Positions 34,456 to 46,299 of a stretch of 64,000 nt of DNA are shown piece after piece. Source of the stretch: Dryocosmus kuriphilus (Eukaryota; Arthropoda; Insecta; Hymenoptera; Cynipidae); contig CM076190.1 of assembly GCA_038277395.1 (NCBI GenBank), forward strand, positions 255,599,989 to 255,663,988. Direction: 5' to 3'. A program made the translations under genes and the position numbers. Numbering within the stretch: position 1 is the stretch's first letter; the number at the start of each line of letters is the position of its first letter. The notes below the pieces were generated by a model, which saw only the letters and a program-made list of their open reading frames with translations, had not been told where the DNA came from and ran no database searches.

Positions 34456-36240
34456 AGGCAAGTGAATTATAATTCATTTACTTATTTGAAAATATAACTT
34501 TTTGATGAAGACTTTAAGTGATTGATTTCAGAGTTAATTTTTTGTTTTTGATTCAAATAGAATCTTTCTTTTTGAAAGTTTAGCTATTATTTTTTTGGGT
34601 TATTCTTTGTATTTTTTGCTAAAAGTTCAACTATTGCATTTTCCGTTTTGAAGATTGATCTTCTTCAATCGAAAATTCAACGATTTTGTTGAAAATTCAT
34701 CACTTTTGTTCGAAAGTAGTTTTTTGTTGATTGCAAAAGTTCATCTATTTCAGTTAAAAATTAAACTACTCAATTATTTTTGGTTCGAATTATTCCTTCT
34801 GGTTCACTACATAGGACTTGACTTGCTCATAGTTTACAGAAAGATTAGAGAAAAATAAAGCTTTCTTGATCTTACATTATCTTCGCCAAGGCTAAAAACA
34901 GATATTTCGTAATATGTTACCTTCACCTGGGTTTCAAATCACAATAATTTAAAATAATTGAATAATTGAAATATCTTTGGCTCAAAAATAATATTTTTTG
35001 TTTTAAGTTATCTATAATGTTTTTGTTTGAGAATTCATCTTCTCAAATTGAAAATTCAACTATTTTGTTAAAAATTCCTCTTTTTCAGTTAAAAATTAAA
35101 CTATTCCTTTAAAAATCAATTTTTCTTTGCTCGAAAATTCAACTATCTTTGATTCGTAATGAATATTTTTTCTCCAAAATTTAACTGCCTGTTGATGTTT
35201 GAATTTTTTTACTTTTTGTTTAAAAGAATTCAATTCAATTCATCTTCTTCGATTGAAAATTCAAGCATTTTGATGACAATTCATTACGTTTGTTTAAAAA
35301 TTCAGTTGTTACATTTTTGAACTGAAGTTATTCTCTTTTTTTGGGTGAAAATTCAATTAATGCAATAAAATTCGTCTTATCGGTTTATAATTAAATTATT
35401 CGGATGAATGTTCATTTTTTCTTGTTCAAAATATAATATTTTTTATTGGAAATTCATTTCTTTTTTTAAAGTGTTATTTTTTTTTGTGGGAAATTCAAAT
35501 ATGAGTGGTTGGAAGTAAGCTTTTGTTTTCAAAATTTATCTTTCATGGGTGAAAATTCAATTATTTTGTAAAAAATTGATTTTTCCTCGATTCATAATTC
35601 AACTATTTTTTGTTCAAAACTTTTTTTTGACTCAAATCAGTTACAACTTTTCCGTTTGAGGATTCATCTTTTTTATTTGGAAAATATACTATTTTACTCA
35701 AAATTGACCGTTTTTCAGTTAAAAATTAGTTGAAATTAGTTAAGAAACTTACTTAAATATTCTTTATTTTTTTGTTAAAAACATAAATATTTTTAAAATT
35801 CAATTCACTTTTTTCTTCATAAATTTTTTTCTATTGAGGGTTCACATATTTTTGCGAAAGATAATTCCTTTTGTTGGAAATTTATCTTTTTTTGGGTGTA
35901 AATTCAATCGCTTTGTCGATAATTTTTCACTTTCGTTTACATTTTTGGTCTGAAATTATTTCCTTTCTTGTTTGAAAATTCAACTAATGCGTAAAAAATT
36001 CTTCTTTTTCAATTAAAAATTAAACTATTTCGAAGAAAATTAATCTTATCTTGTTTAAGATATAAACGCATTTGACTGGAAATATATTTACTCTGTTTAA
36101 TGTGGCTTTTTTATAGAGAATTGAAATATTTGGTTCGAAGTTAATTTTTTTTTGTTCAAAACTTATCTTTCCTGCGTGGAGATTCAACTGTTTTTTTGAA
36201 AGTTTTTTTCTTTTTCGCTCATAATTCAACTATTTTCTGT
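34456..36240. repeat. AT-rich 'ttcaactatttt' repeats of unit 2
   Basis: Imperfect units of ttgaaaattcaactattttgtt with tttttggttcgaaa. The part 35690-36190 is collinear with 10997-11535 in unit 1. A less repetitive patch is at 34800-34960. No genes seen. Confidence 0.8.
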
Positions 36241-37855
36241 TGAAAAAATTACGAATTTATGTTTCAGAAAAAAAAAAAACGATTTTCTACGAAAAATAAC
36301 AAAAATTACGAATATCTAGAAAAGTAACAAACCACGAATTTCTACAAAAATAAAAACAATTAGGTATTCATAGAAACAATAACGAAAATTCCGAATTTTA
36401 ATTAAATATAACAAAATTTACGAATTTGTGTAAAAAGAACGAAAATAACGAATATGTACACAAAGTAACGAAATTTTCCAATTGTAGTTTTTTTTAGAAT
36501 TTTAAGTTAAAAATTTTTTATTTTTAAACGAAAAGAACGAATTCCTATTAAAAATAAAAATGACAAATTTCTGTAAAGAAAATAACGAAATTGTGGATTT
36601 TCTATTATCTAAGAATAACATAAATTTCGAATTTAAGTTAAAAAAAAGAGAAAAACTTCGAGTTTCTACAAAAAATGAAGAAAATTACGAGTTTCTAAAA
36701 ATTAATCAAAACTCCGAATTTTTATTAAATACTAGGAATTTCTATGAAAAAAAAATTATCGAATTTCTGCAAACAATAAGGTAATTATCCATTTGTAGTT
36801 TCTTCAAAATATTAAGTTAAAACTTTTAAAATGTATCTAAATTTAAAATCTGAATTAATTTTTCTTAAATACAAATTTCTGCACAAAGTCGCAGAAAATT
36901 ATAAGCTTCCACAAAAAATAAAGAATATTATGAATTTCTAAAAAAACGATTACGAAAATTGCGAATTTCTACAAAAATGACAGAAATTATGGATTAAAAG
37001 AAAATAATTATAAATCCGAATTTTTATTAAAAAGTAGGAATTTCTATTTTCCGAATTTCTATTATCCAAAGATAAAAAAAATTACGAATTACTGTAAAAA
37101 ATAACGAAGATAACGAATTCCTACAAAAAAGAACGAAATTTTCCGCTTGTATATTTTTCATAATTTAAAGTTTAAAATTAAATTTTTCTTTAAATTTAGA
37201 ACTTGCCTTCCAATAATAAAAAATGCGAATTTCTGCAAGAAAATAATGAAAATAGCACCTTTCTGCATAAAATAACGAATATTTTTCGTTTATAGTTTTG
37301 AATTTTTTTTAAGTTACAAATTTCTATATAATATTGTAGAAAAATACGAATTTCTACAAAAATAACAAAAGCTATGTGTCTGCTAAACCAATAACGAAAA
37401 TTCCGCATTTTTAAAAACAAAAATTACGAATTTCTGTAAAAAATAAGGACAACGAATTGCTACCAAAAATAACGAAATTTTCTCCTTGTAGCTTTTTCAG
37501 AATTTAAAGCCTTAATTTAAAGCTATTTTGAATTTATAATTTGCCTTTCATTTTTTCTTGTAAAAAATTACAAGTTTCTAAACAAGATCACAGAAAATTA
37601 CGAGTTTCTGCATGAAATAATGAGAATTCTGAATCTCTATTAAAAATAATAAAAATCGCGTATTTCTGTAGGAAAATAATGAAAAAAGCGCATTTCTACA
37701 TAAAATAACGAAAATTTGCCGTTCACAGTTTCTTGAATTTTTTTTTAAATTACAAGTTTCTATACAAAATTGTAGAAAAATACGAGCTTCTAAAGAAATA
37801 ACAAAAGTTACGAATTTCCACATAAAAGTACTCAAACTGGCCGCCTGTAGTTTTT
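36241..37855. repeat. Degenerate tandem array, 'tacgaatttctac' type, unit 2
   Basis: Same unit as 15471-17720 but with fewer copies. Short open frames on both strands are low-complexity and not conserved. Confidence 0.85.
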
Positions 37856-38850
37856 TCAAAGTTTATTTTTTGAAAATTGATCTGTTTTTGGCTGTGAATT
37901 CAATTGGTTTATTAAAAATTTTTCACTTTCGTTTACATTTTTCGTTTGAAATTATTTTCTTTTTTGGTTGAAAATTCAACTAATTCGTCAAAAATACTTT
38001 TTTTCATTTAAAAAATAAACTATTCCTATGAAAATTAATTTTTTCTTCTTGAAAATATAACTATCTTTGATTCGAAATTCATTTGCTTTTTTTAAAGTGT
38101 TATTTTTTTATCGAAAGTTCAAATAAATAGGTTGAAAGTTATATTCATTTATTCAAAATTTACCCCTCTTGGTTGGAAGCTCAATTGGTTTGTTGAAAAC
38201 TTCTTTTTTTCGATTCACAGTTCAACCATTTTTGATTAAAAACAGTTTTTTGGCTAAGGTCTATTTAAACATTTCTCTTTGAGAATTTATCCTCTTTAGT
38301 TACATTTCATGTGGATAAGTTGGAAATTCAACTGTTTAAAAAAAAATTTATTTCGTTTGATTGATAATAATTGAGCTAGTTTTTGCTGGCGATTCATATT
38401 TTTTTGGTTGAAAGTTCAACTTTTTGGGTAAAGGTAAATTGTTTGTTGAAATTTCATATTTCTTGGGTGGAAACTTAACTATTTTATTGAGATTTTCTTG
38501 GGGCATACAGTTCAACTATTTTTGTTCGAAAAGTAATCTGTTTTGGTTCAACTCAACTATAACGTTTTTGTTTGAGAATCTGCTTTTTTTTAGTTGAAAA
38601 TTCAACTATTTTCTCAAAAATTGGTCTCTTTTTAGCTAAAAAGTAAAGTATTGCATCAAAAATTATTTTTTATGTTGAAAGTATAACCTTCTTCCATTGA
38701 AAATAAAAATATTTTCGTAAAAATTTAAACTTTTACATTTTTGTTTGAAAATATGTAAATTCAAATATTATTTGGAAAATACTACCATCTATATTGGAAC
38801 TATTATATTAAAGATGATAAGAAATGAAAAATAGGCAAGTAATTATTTAA
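37856..38850. repeat. AT-rich repeats before the copy 2 flank
   Basis: Collinear with 17721-18610. No genes seen. Confidence 0.8.
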
Positions 38851-39514
38851 TATTCATTAATGCTGTAAGGTAAATTGACATATTCAGAATACAGAATTTA
38901 AAAGTCCTGCTAAAATATTCACGTGATAAAGTGTAAAATACATATGTAGGAAACCAAGGAATATAAATGATATATTTATACGAACCTATCTCTGTTCATT
39001 ATTTTCAGTGGTCAGGAACTTAGACGAGCCTCTTTGGTTGTGATGGGTTAAAAGAGAGATTCTTAACCTCAACATTAGTTACTAATATGTTTATAATTTC
39101 TTTAGATAAAAGAAAATGATTTTGTTCGGATTGATAGTTCCCCAAAAGCATAATCCGCTGTAACTAATCAACCTTAAGAAAGAAAAATTTTTTTTTGACA
39201 ATCTCTTCACATCTTTCTGAGTGGTTTTTAGTAGTAATTAAGAATAATTTATTATTCTGTAAACAGCTAAGTGTACGTTCACCATACATATAAATATACC
39301 ATAACCTATTTTATACGATCGCGGATAACTTTTATCTTTGCGCGGATTGAAACGCCGCAATATTTCTATTCGATTCTAAGATAAAATAAAGCTCAGAGTC
39401 TTTCTATCATTACTAACTTAGTGGTTTCTTTATTCATCAGATTGAATATACATAATTTTCAAAAAACGTTCACTTTTGTGTACAAATGCATTCATAAGAA
39501 GTTTGGATATTTCA
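38851..39514. other. 3' flank and 3' UTR of gene copy 2
   Basis: Homologous to 18611-19398 and 59700-60588. The block corresponding to 18780-18950 is mostly deleted. On the minus strand an AATAAA polyadenylation signal lies at 39429-39434, about 80 bases after the stop codon. Confidence 0.75.
39429..39434 (-). terminator. Polyadenylation signal of copy 2
   Basis: AATAAA on the minus strand about 80 bases after the stop. Conserved at 19309-19314 in copy 1. In copy 3 the matching sequence near 60495 no longer reads AATAAA. Confidence 0.6.
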
Positions 39515-39975
39515 TTAGCATGCAACAGCTTGTGCCGCTGATGTTCCAGCTGGCGAGTGAGGATCTAAAATGGCACCATTGATACCATTTTCTTTGAATG
39601 GTGTCACTACAAAAACGCGGTATTTAACAGCATCCGGTCTTTCGCTAAGACCTCCAAGATAGGGAACGTACGTTTTAAAATTAAAAGATGTAAAATGTTT
39701 ATCCTTTCCTATACATAGTGAAACCATAGCGGCAACACGTTCAGAAGTAGGAGGAGCAAATTCACGTGTCGGTTTGAGATTTGCCACCTTCGCCAATCTC
39801 TCAGGATATTCTACGCGTACTACAAAAGCTTCATAGGCTGAAGGAAATTCTTCCCCGTGTCCCTGAGGACGCATCCATAGAGGTGCGTCTTCAACGTCGC
39901 ACAGAGTTCCTTCAAAAGTAGTATCATCCCTCATTTTTACAATAATTTGGTTTTCTTCCAGAATTCCACCTGCAC
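39515..39975 (-). CDS. Secreted-protein gene copy 2, exon 2 (main coding exon)
   Basis: An unrecognised family. Exon 2 starts after a good acceptor (ttgcataattag, AG at 39976-39977) in phase 1 and runs to TAA at 39515. Joined to exon 1 at 44900-44957 it gives 172 residues: signal peptide (1-~19), then AGG, QIIVKM, DDTTFEGTL, PLWMRPQGHGEEFPSAYEAF, SERVAAMV, KHFTSFNFKTYVP, YRVFVVTP and PAGTSA. Three Cys in the predicted protein (45, 107, 172). No transmembrane segment in exon 2. Comparison with the copy at 60589-61000 shows conserved KHF-x2-F, YR(V/I)F(V/I)V-x-P and PAG-x-S, so the coding frame is real. This copy is the only one of three without a lesion. It is probably a small secreted protein; its function is unknown. 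Confidence 0.8.
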
Positions 39976-39980
39976 CTAAT

Positions 39981-40500
39981 TATGCAAGAGAAAAATTAAC
40001 ATTAATGTAGTTCTTGCATACTAGTGTAATAGAGTGGAGCTTAAAAATCTAAAACCAAATTTTTCAAAATGGTGCCCCCCTTCCCTCATTCTTTATCATT
40101 TGGTGAGAAAATTCCCTAGAAATTTTTTAAAAAAATTTTAGTGGAACAGAGGCCGCACGGATTTATAGATTCCAGAAAGATTTCAAATATTTGAAAGACT
40201 TCAAAAAACGGTTTTACAAACATTTAGCCTGGAACAGAACCCTGCCGCAGAACACTTATAGACATACTGCTCTGAACCCTGTAACTCGGTAACCCACGGT
40301 ACTTTGATACTGAATGAATAACATTTCAGGACGGAGACATATCATTATCCTCTGTCCGTAAATGTCTGGTTTCACAAACATTTAGCCTGGAACAGAACCC
40401 TGCACCTGAATCCTGTATCTCGGCAACCCGCCGCGCTGTGCTTGGTCGCTAACCGACCTGTTTTACCTACCCACTGAATAGCTCCTGTATATTCATAGCT
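39981..40500. other. Intron of copy 2 next to exon 2
   Basis: Collinear with 19911-20450, including the duplicated agcctggaacagaaccctg motif at about 40227 and 40387. No coding sequence. Confidence 0.7.
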
Positions 40501-41340
40501 TTACTTCTCAATTCGGCTAAAATCTTCGAAATTTTTGGAAATGGCTTTCAGTTTTGTGTTTCTGAAATCAAGACAAATCCCTTGGAATCTGTTAAAATCC
40601 TAGAAAATTTTAAAAAATGTCTTGAAATACTTAGAAATTACTCAAAACGTTTTTATTTCTTCTTAAATCCCTTTAGGTCTTTTGAAAGCCCTTAAAATCA
40701 ATAATATCCTTGAAAATCTTATGAAATCCTTTAAGTATTTCTATATTCCTTAAAAACTTTTGAACTTTGGAAACTTTGAAAATCTTATTTTTCTGTAACC
40801 CATCAAATTTCTTTGAAACTATTTAAATTCACAGAAACTTTGAAATCTACGGAAACCCTGTCAAATAACTTGATCTTCTGAAATCCTTTGAAATTCCTTG
40901 TAAAAATTTACCCTATAATCCTGTAAATTCTTTGAAATTTTGTAAAATCTGTAGACACCTCTAAATCTTGTAAGACTCTTTGAATTTTTTTTCTATCGTC
41001 TTAAATCCATATAAATCCCATAGAACATTTTAAATATTTAGAAAATTATTTAAAATCCCTTGAAATCTTTTAAAATCCTACAAAAATTTTTATACCCATT
41101 AAAAGCTTAGAAGTTACTTGAAATATCTTAATTTCTTCTGGATTCCCTGAAAATGTTTTTGAATTCCTCAAAAGCTTTGAAATCCTCGGAAATGCTATAA
41201 AATCCGTCGATCTCGTGAAATCCTTTGAAATTCCTTGAATAATTTCTCTTAAACTCTATCAAGTTTTTTGAAACTCGCTTGAATTTTATGGTTTGGAATC
41301 TGCTAAAATCTTTGGAAACCTTGCATTATCAAGGAAAACA
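40501..41340. repeat. 'gaaatcctttgaaat' repeats with the empty site for LINE A1
   Basis: Collinear with 20451-21740 joined directly to 27336-27720. The undisturbed target site, tctgtagacacctct, is at about 40948-40962. Lies within the predicted intron. Confidence 0.85.
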
Positions 41341-41475
41341 AAAGAAAATAATAATAATAATTAATAAAGGAAATAAAAAAAATATAATAAAATAATATAA
41401 AAAAATGAGACGAAACAAAACAAAGCAAGATAAAATAATATAAGAGTAAAATAAGGTAAAATAAAATTAAGCATT
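41341..41475. repeat. A-rich low-complexity stretch
   Basis: Mostly aataataat and aaaataaaat. No features. Confidence 0.8.
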
Positions 41476-43800
41476 TTTTAATGAAATGCACGGTTTTTGT
41501 TTTAATCGAGAAAACGTTATTAAAAATTAAAAATTCAAATATTCCGCCAAACTATGAGAGATACAAAAACATGTCTAACAGTAAAATTATTTAGCTCAAA
41601 AAAATCTATAAATTTTGTAATAGCCATTTTTCGATAAAATGCACGCTTTTTGTTTTAATCGAGAAAATATTATTAAAAATCAAAAATTCAAATTTCCCGC
41701 GAATCTATGCAGGATGCGAATAAAATGTTTCAAAGTGAAATTGCTTATTTCGAAAAACCTACTAACCTGGTTTTAGCCGTTTTTTGATAAATTTCATGGT
41801 TTTGTATTTTAATCGAGAAAACGACATTAAAAACAAAAAACTGTGATTTCCCGCAAAAATATTCAACCTAAGAGAAATATGATAATAAACAAAGTTATTC
41901 AACTAAAAAATATCTACTAATTTTATTACGATAACTTTTTGACAAAATGCACGGTTTTTGTTTTAATCGAGAAAAGTTATTAAAAATGAAATATTCAAGT
42001 TTCCCGCCAAACTATGCAAGATACAAATAAAAATATGGGAAAGTAAAATTGTTTATCTTAAAAATACTTACAAATTTTATCTTATCCATTTTTTGACAAA
42101 ATGCACAGTTTTTGCTTTAATTGAGAAAACGTTATTAAAAATTTAAATTTCCTGTTAAACTATACAAGATGCGAAAAAAATGATAATGAACAAAGTATTT
42201 TTTTGATAAAAGGCACGGTTTTTGTTTTAATCGAGAAAATGTTATTAAAAATCAGAAATTCAAATTTCCCGTGAAACTATGAAGGATGTCAAAGAAATGA
42301 TAATGAATAAAGTTGATTAGCTCAAAAAATAACTACAAACATTTTTCAACCGTTTTTTGACAAAGTGCACGGTTTCTTTTTTAATTTTTGTCTTTCTTTT
42401 GTCTTAATCAAGAAAATGTTATAAAAAATCATAAATTTAAATTTACCGCCAAACTATGCAGAATGCGAAAAAAATGATAATGGAATAAGTTGTTCAGCTC
42501 AAAACGATCTACTAATTTTGTACTAGCCATTTTTTAATAACATGCACGCCTTTTGTTTTAATCGAGAACATATTATTAAAAACAAGAAACTGTAGTTTCC
42601 CGCCCAAATTTTCATGATAAGAGAAAAATAATAACGAGCAAAATTATTCAACTAAAAAATACCTACTAATTTTGTTAGGGTAATTTTTTGATAAAATGCA
42701 CGGTTCTTATTTTAAACGAGAAAACGTTATTAAAAATGAAAAACTCAAGTTTCCCGCCAAACTGTGTAAGATACGAAAAAAATGATGAGTAACAAATTTG
42801 TTCACATCAAAAATATCTATCAATTTTGTGTTAAATATTTTTTGACAAAATGCACCGTTATTGTTTTAATCTAGAAAATGGAATCAAAAATTCAAATTTA
42901 CCGCCAAATTATGCAGAATGCGGAAAAAGTGATAATGAATTAAGTTGTTCAGCTCAAAAATATATAGTAATTTTATAGAATCCATTTTTTTATAAAATGC
43001 ACGGCTTTTGTTTTAATCGAAAAAACGTTATTAAAAACAAAAAACTGTGGTTTCCCGCCAAAATATTCAAGCTTTTTTTTTTTATTTAAAAATATGCAAG
43101 CTAAGAGAAAAATGATTATGAAGATAGCTATTCAACTAAACAATATCTACAAATTTTTTTTCAACCCTTTTTTGACAAAATGCACGGTTTTTGTTTTAAT
43201 CGAGAAAACGTTATTAACAATGAAAAATTCAAGTTTGCGTACAAAAAAAAAAATGATAAGCAACAAACTTGTTCGCATCAAAGAGATCTACAAATTTTGT
43301 ACAATATATTTTTTGATAAAATGCACAGTTTTTGTTTTAATCAAGAAAATATTATAAAAAATTAAACATTCAAATTTACGGCCAAACTATGCAGAATGCG
43401 AAAAAAATTATGATGAGATATGCTGTTCAGCTCAAAAATATCTACTAATTTTATGTAATCCATTTTTTGATAAAATGCACGGCTTTTCTTTTAATCGAGG
43501 AAACGTTATTAAAAATAAGAAACTGTGGTTTCCCGCCCAAATATTTAAGATAAGATAAAAATAATGAACAAAATTGTTCAACTAAAAAATATATACACAT
43601 TTCGTTAGAACCATTTTTTGATCAAATGCGCAGTTTTTGTCTTAATCGAGAAAATTTTATTAAAATCAAAAATTTTAATTTTCCGACAAACTATCTACGA
43701 TACGAAAAAAATGATGATTTACAAAGTTGTTCAACTCAAAAAGATCTACGAATTGTCTCTCTATCATTTTTGTAAAAACGCATATTTTTTTAGTTATTCG
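41476..43800. repeat. Satellite-like tandem array, about 15 monomers of ~155 bp
   Basis: Each monomer contains gataaaatgcacggtttttg, ttttaatcgagaaaacgtta, tttcccgccaaactatgcaa and a ttgttcagctcaaaaatatc block. Starts of the atgcacgg core are near 41485, 41641, 41796, 41948, 42101, 42211, 42366, 42543, 42698, 42857, 42999, 43182, 43322, 43476 and 43626. Monomers differ by 10-25 percent. Single monomers recur inverted between 46 and 56.5 kb. Confidence 0.9.
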
Positions 43801-43825
43801 TGAAACATATTATCCTGCTATTACG

Positions 43826-44084
43826 TATATAAAAAGATCTCTAGGCGGTGACTGCGTATATCGCATAAGGAACAACGAAGAATAAAAACTCGACCATCAG
43901 TCTGGTGGCGAAGGTCGCGCGCCTCACATCTATGAATATGTTTTGTGTGTTGCTGCTTTATCGTAGTGATTGTGTCATGCCTCCGAGGCAAAAACTTCCG
44001 GAAGAAGAAAGGAGGAATCTATTGATTGAGCGGACGAAGAAGGCTACAATGAAAGGAAAGGAGTTAGGAAGAAGAAAAATTTAA
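43826..44084 (+). other. TATA-like site and short basic open frame (50 codons)
   Basis: TATATAAAAA at 43826-43835 and an initiator-like TCAGT at 43896-43900 precede ATG 43932. The frame ends at TAA 44084 and has a hydrophobic start (MNMFCVLLLY) followed by a charged part (PPRQKLPEEERRNLLIERTKK). The base composition is richer in GC than the surroundings. It may be the first exon of a transposon gene or chance; no family recognised. Confidence 0.25.
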
Positions 44085-44159
44085 AATTAAGTAATTAAAA
44101 TAAAAGAATTACACTTTGAGAATTAAATTTAAAATTTTCATAAAACATGCTATTTAATA

Positions 44160-44790
44160 CAGAAAACTGATAGGAGTAGAAAATACTGATAGGAATGCAG
44201 AATATTGATAGGAATACACCTGAGGGGGGTTGGCGAGCGAATCGAGCTAGGGGCGGCGCGGCGCCTCCTAGTGAAATATAAAGAAAACAACTTTTCAGGA
44301 AGACTATGCAAGATAGGAGAAAATGTTAAAGAGAAGAATTGTTCACTTTGGAAAAAGCGATACAATTTATTTATAAGACTCACAGTTTTAGTTTTAAGAA
44401 TCGAAATCCTGCATTGTGAATGTTTGGAAAATGACAAAAAAACTTTACCAATCTACAGTCGGTTTAAAAAAAATAATTCTCGAGCGCGAAACGCGAGTGT
44501 CATGAAGAGAATGTGTTCCTTAAGGTCGATCAATTCTTGAGTAAAATGATTTCTTTTGTAATTTTTAATAAAATTCACATTTGATAACCTCTTTAAAAGT
44601 AGTTGTATTGAAAGTTTAAGACTCAAGTAACGAAAACCGAGGGCGATGTGCGAGGACCAAAAACATACGATCGCGAAGCGCGAGGCTTAAATATATCGAA
44701 GGGCGAAACGCGACGACGACCAGATCGCGCGTCCCAGGCGCGCTCATTCTTCGCGCGATGAGAATATGCCCGCGAAGCTGGCAGATTTTT
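44160..44790 (+). repeat. Composite dispersed repeat with 'cgcgaagcgcgag' module, plus copy
   Basis: Contains the stretch ending acgaaaaccgagggcgatgt and a GC-rich module with gatcgcgaagcgcgaggc and cgcgcgatgagaat. The same sequence occurs inverted at 45520-46290, and further copies are at 50620-51010 (plus), 54170-54500 and 55815-56250 (inverted). Confidence 0.75.
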
Positions 44791-44899
44791 AAAAGTAATT
44801 AGATGTGTGTAATTACAATTATTATTATCAGTTATTGCTGCAACATTTCTATCCGATTTTGCAATAGAAAAAATAATTAGCTACAGAAATTACACTTAC

Positions 44900-44957
44900 G
44901 TTGAATGTGCAGGAAACCCACGAATGTCAGTAGTAGAATACCACTTAAAATCTTCAT
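44900..44957 (-). CDS. Candidate exon 1 of copy 2, signal peptide
   Basis: Beginning at an ATG at 44957, 58 coding bases encode MKILSGILLLTFVGFLHIQ plus one base, then a donor GTAAGTG (intron from 44899). Met-Lys followed by a Leu/Ile/Phe-rich core is a textbook signal peptide. The phase (one base left over) fits the exon 2 acceptor (two bases first), giving an Arg at the junction and a total of exactly 173 codons. The intron would be about 4.9 kb and contains the ~155-bp satellite. The pairing of this exon with 39515-39975 is inferred from strand, phase and the lack of any other acceptor-exon between; a transcript would settle it. Confidence 0.65.
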
Positions 44958-45037
44958 TTTCGATAGACACAATGACAAAGCACTGACAAGTTATTTTTCA
45001 AGAACTTATTGTACGCAGCGACTATAAGAAAGACTCC

Positions 45038-45045
45038 TATATATA
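45038..45045 (-). promoter_or_regulatory. TATA box upstream of exon 1
   Basis: TATATATA on the minus strand (within ggtatatatagga), about 80 bases upstream of the ATG at 44957. A TCAGT initiator-like motif is at 44982-44986, further from the TATA than usual. The start site is therefore not fixed. Confidence 0.5.
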
Positions 45046-45519
45046 CCAACTTTCATGACAAATCTGATTACATAGTTTGATTTATTTCTTTACATGAAAG
45101 ATGAATTATTTGTTAAAAACAAGTGCCTATTAAAAATGCGTAACAGAAAGCGCGTACAGAAAACTGCACAATAATGAAAAGTTTGATAAGAAACTGAATA
45201 TTAAGTATATATAATCTTCAAGATTTCACGTAATTGTGGATTTTATAATTAAAATGAAACGTATAATGTTTTCCTTACCAAGTCTTGATTAATATGCAGA
45301 CATAGTATTTAACAAGATAATTACTGATTTATTGCTCCATTAATTTTTGTGATAAAATACAAAGAGAGTAATGTAAAGGTGACTTAGTCTTTAATCTTCC
45401 TAACTTATAATAATAAAACACATTTGATAAGTGACTTTATAAGCAGAATTTGCAGGAATGAAAAAAAAAACAAGACGAGTATATGTACATATTTATTATC
45501 TGGAAAAAGAAAAGAATCT

Positions 45520-46290
45520 GCCCACTTCGCGGGCACATTCTCATCGCATATTTAAGCCTCGCGCTTCGCGCTTAATCTTTTTAATCCTTGCACATCGTGC
45601 TCGGTACTCGTTACGTGGGTCTTAAAGTTTCAAAACACCTACTTTAAATGAGATTATTAAATTTGAATTTTTTAATAAAAACTACAAGAGAAATTATTTT
45701 ACTTAAGGCTCTGTCGAACTTAAGGAATGCATTCTCATCACGGTGCTAGTGCTTCGCGCTCTAAAATTAAATTTTTTTAAACACGTTGTAGATTGGTATA
45801 GTTTTTTTTGTGATTTTCCGAATTTTCACAATGCAGGGTTTCGATTCTTAAGAGTAAAACTATGAGTCTTATAAATAAATTTTCTAGCTCTTTCCATTTC
45901 TCGCATCTCGCATAGCTTTCCTGAAAAGTTGATTTGTTTGTATTTAATGACATATTTCACGAATAACTCAAAAACTACGCGTCTGTTCAAAAATATAAGG
46001 AGAGCAAATTTATAGATCTTTTGAGACCAAAAACTTTTTTTATTATCATTTTTTCTGTATATTGCATAGTTTGGCGGGAAAATTGAATTTTTTATTTTTA
46101 ATAACGTTTTCTCGATTAAAATAAAAACCGTGTGCTTTTATCAAAAAATGGTTAATACAAAAGTTGTAGATCTTTTTGAGATGAACAATTTTGCTCACAC
46201 TGTTTTTCCGTATCTTGCATAGTTTAGCCGGAAAATTGATTTTTTATTTTGTAAAAAACAGTTTCTAATGGATAAAACCATACACTGTTA
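45520..46290 (-). repeat. Composite dispersed repeat, inverted copy with satellite monomers
   Basis: Reverse complement of 44380-44790 (cttcgcgggcacattctcat, cctcgcgcttcgcgctta, cttgcacatcgtgctcgg) followed by two inverted monomers of the 41.5-kb satellite. Confidence 0.75.
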
Positions 46291-46299
46291 AAAATTGTT

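Larger units (their letters stand above)
44791..45519 (-). other. Low-repeat island holding exon 1 and its promoter
   Basis: The only non-repetitive stretch between two inverted copies of the composite repeat. It contains exon 1 (44900-44957) and the TATA box. Beyond about 45060 it is AT-rich with no further open frame. Confidence 0.55.

Noticed and set aside
39300..39420. AATAAA sequences on the plus strand in the 3' flanks as the end of a convergent gene
   Set aside because: No plus-strand open frame or splice pattern precedes them in any of the three units; AT-rich context makes such hexamers common.
41476..43800. CRISPR-like regular array
   Set aside because: The monomers are contiguous, ~155 bp, diverged, with no spacers, in a eukaryotic context; it is a satellite-like tandem repeat.
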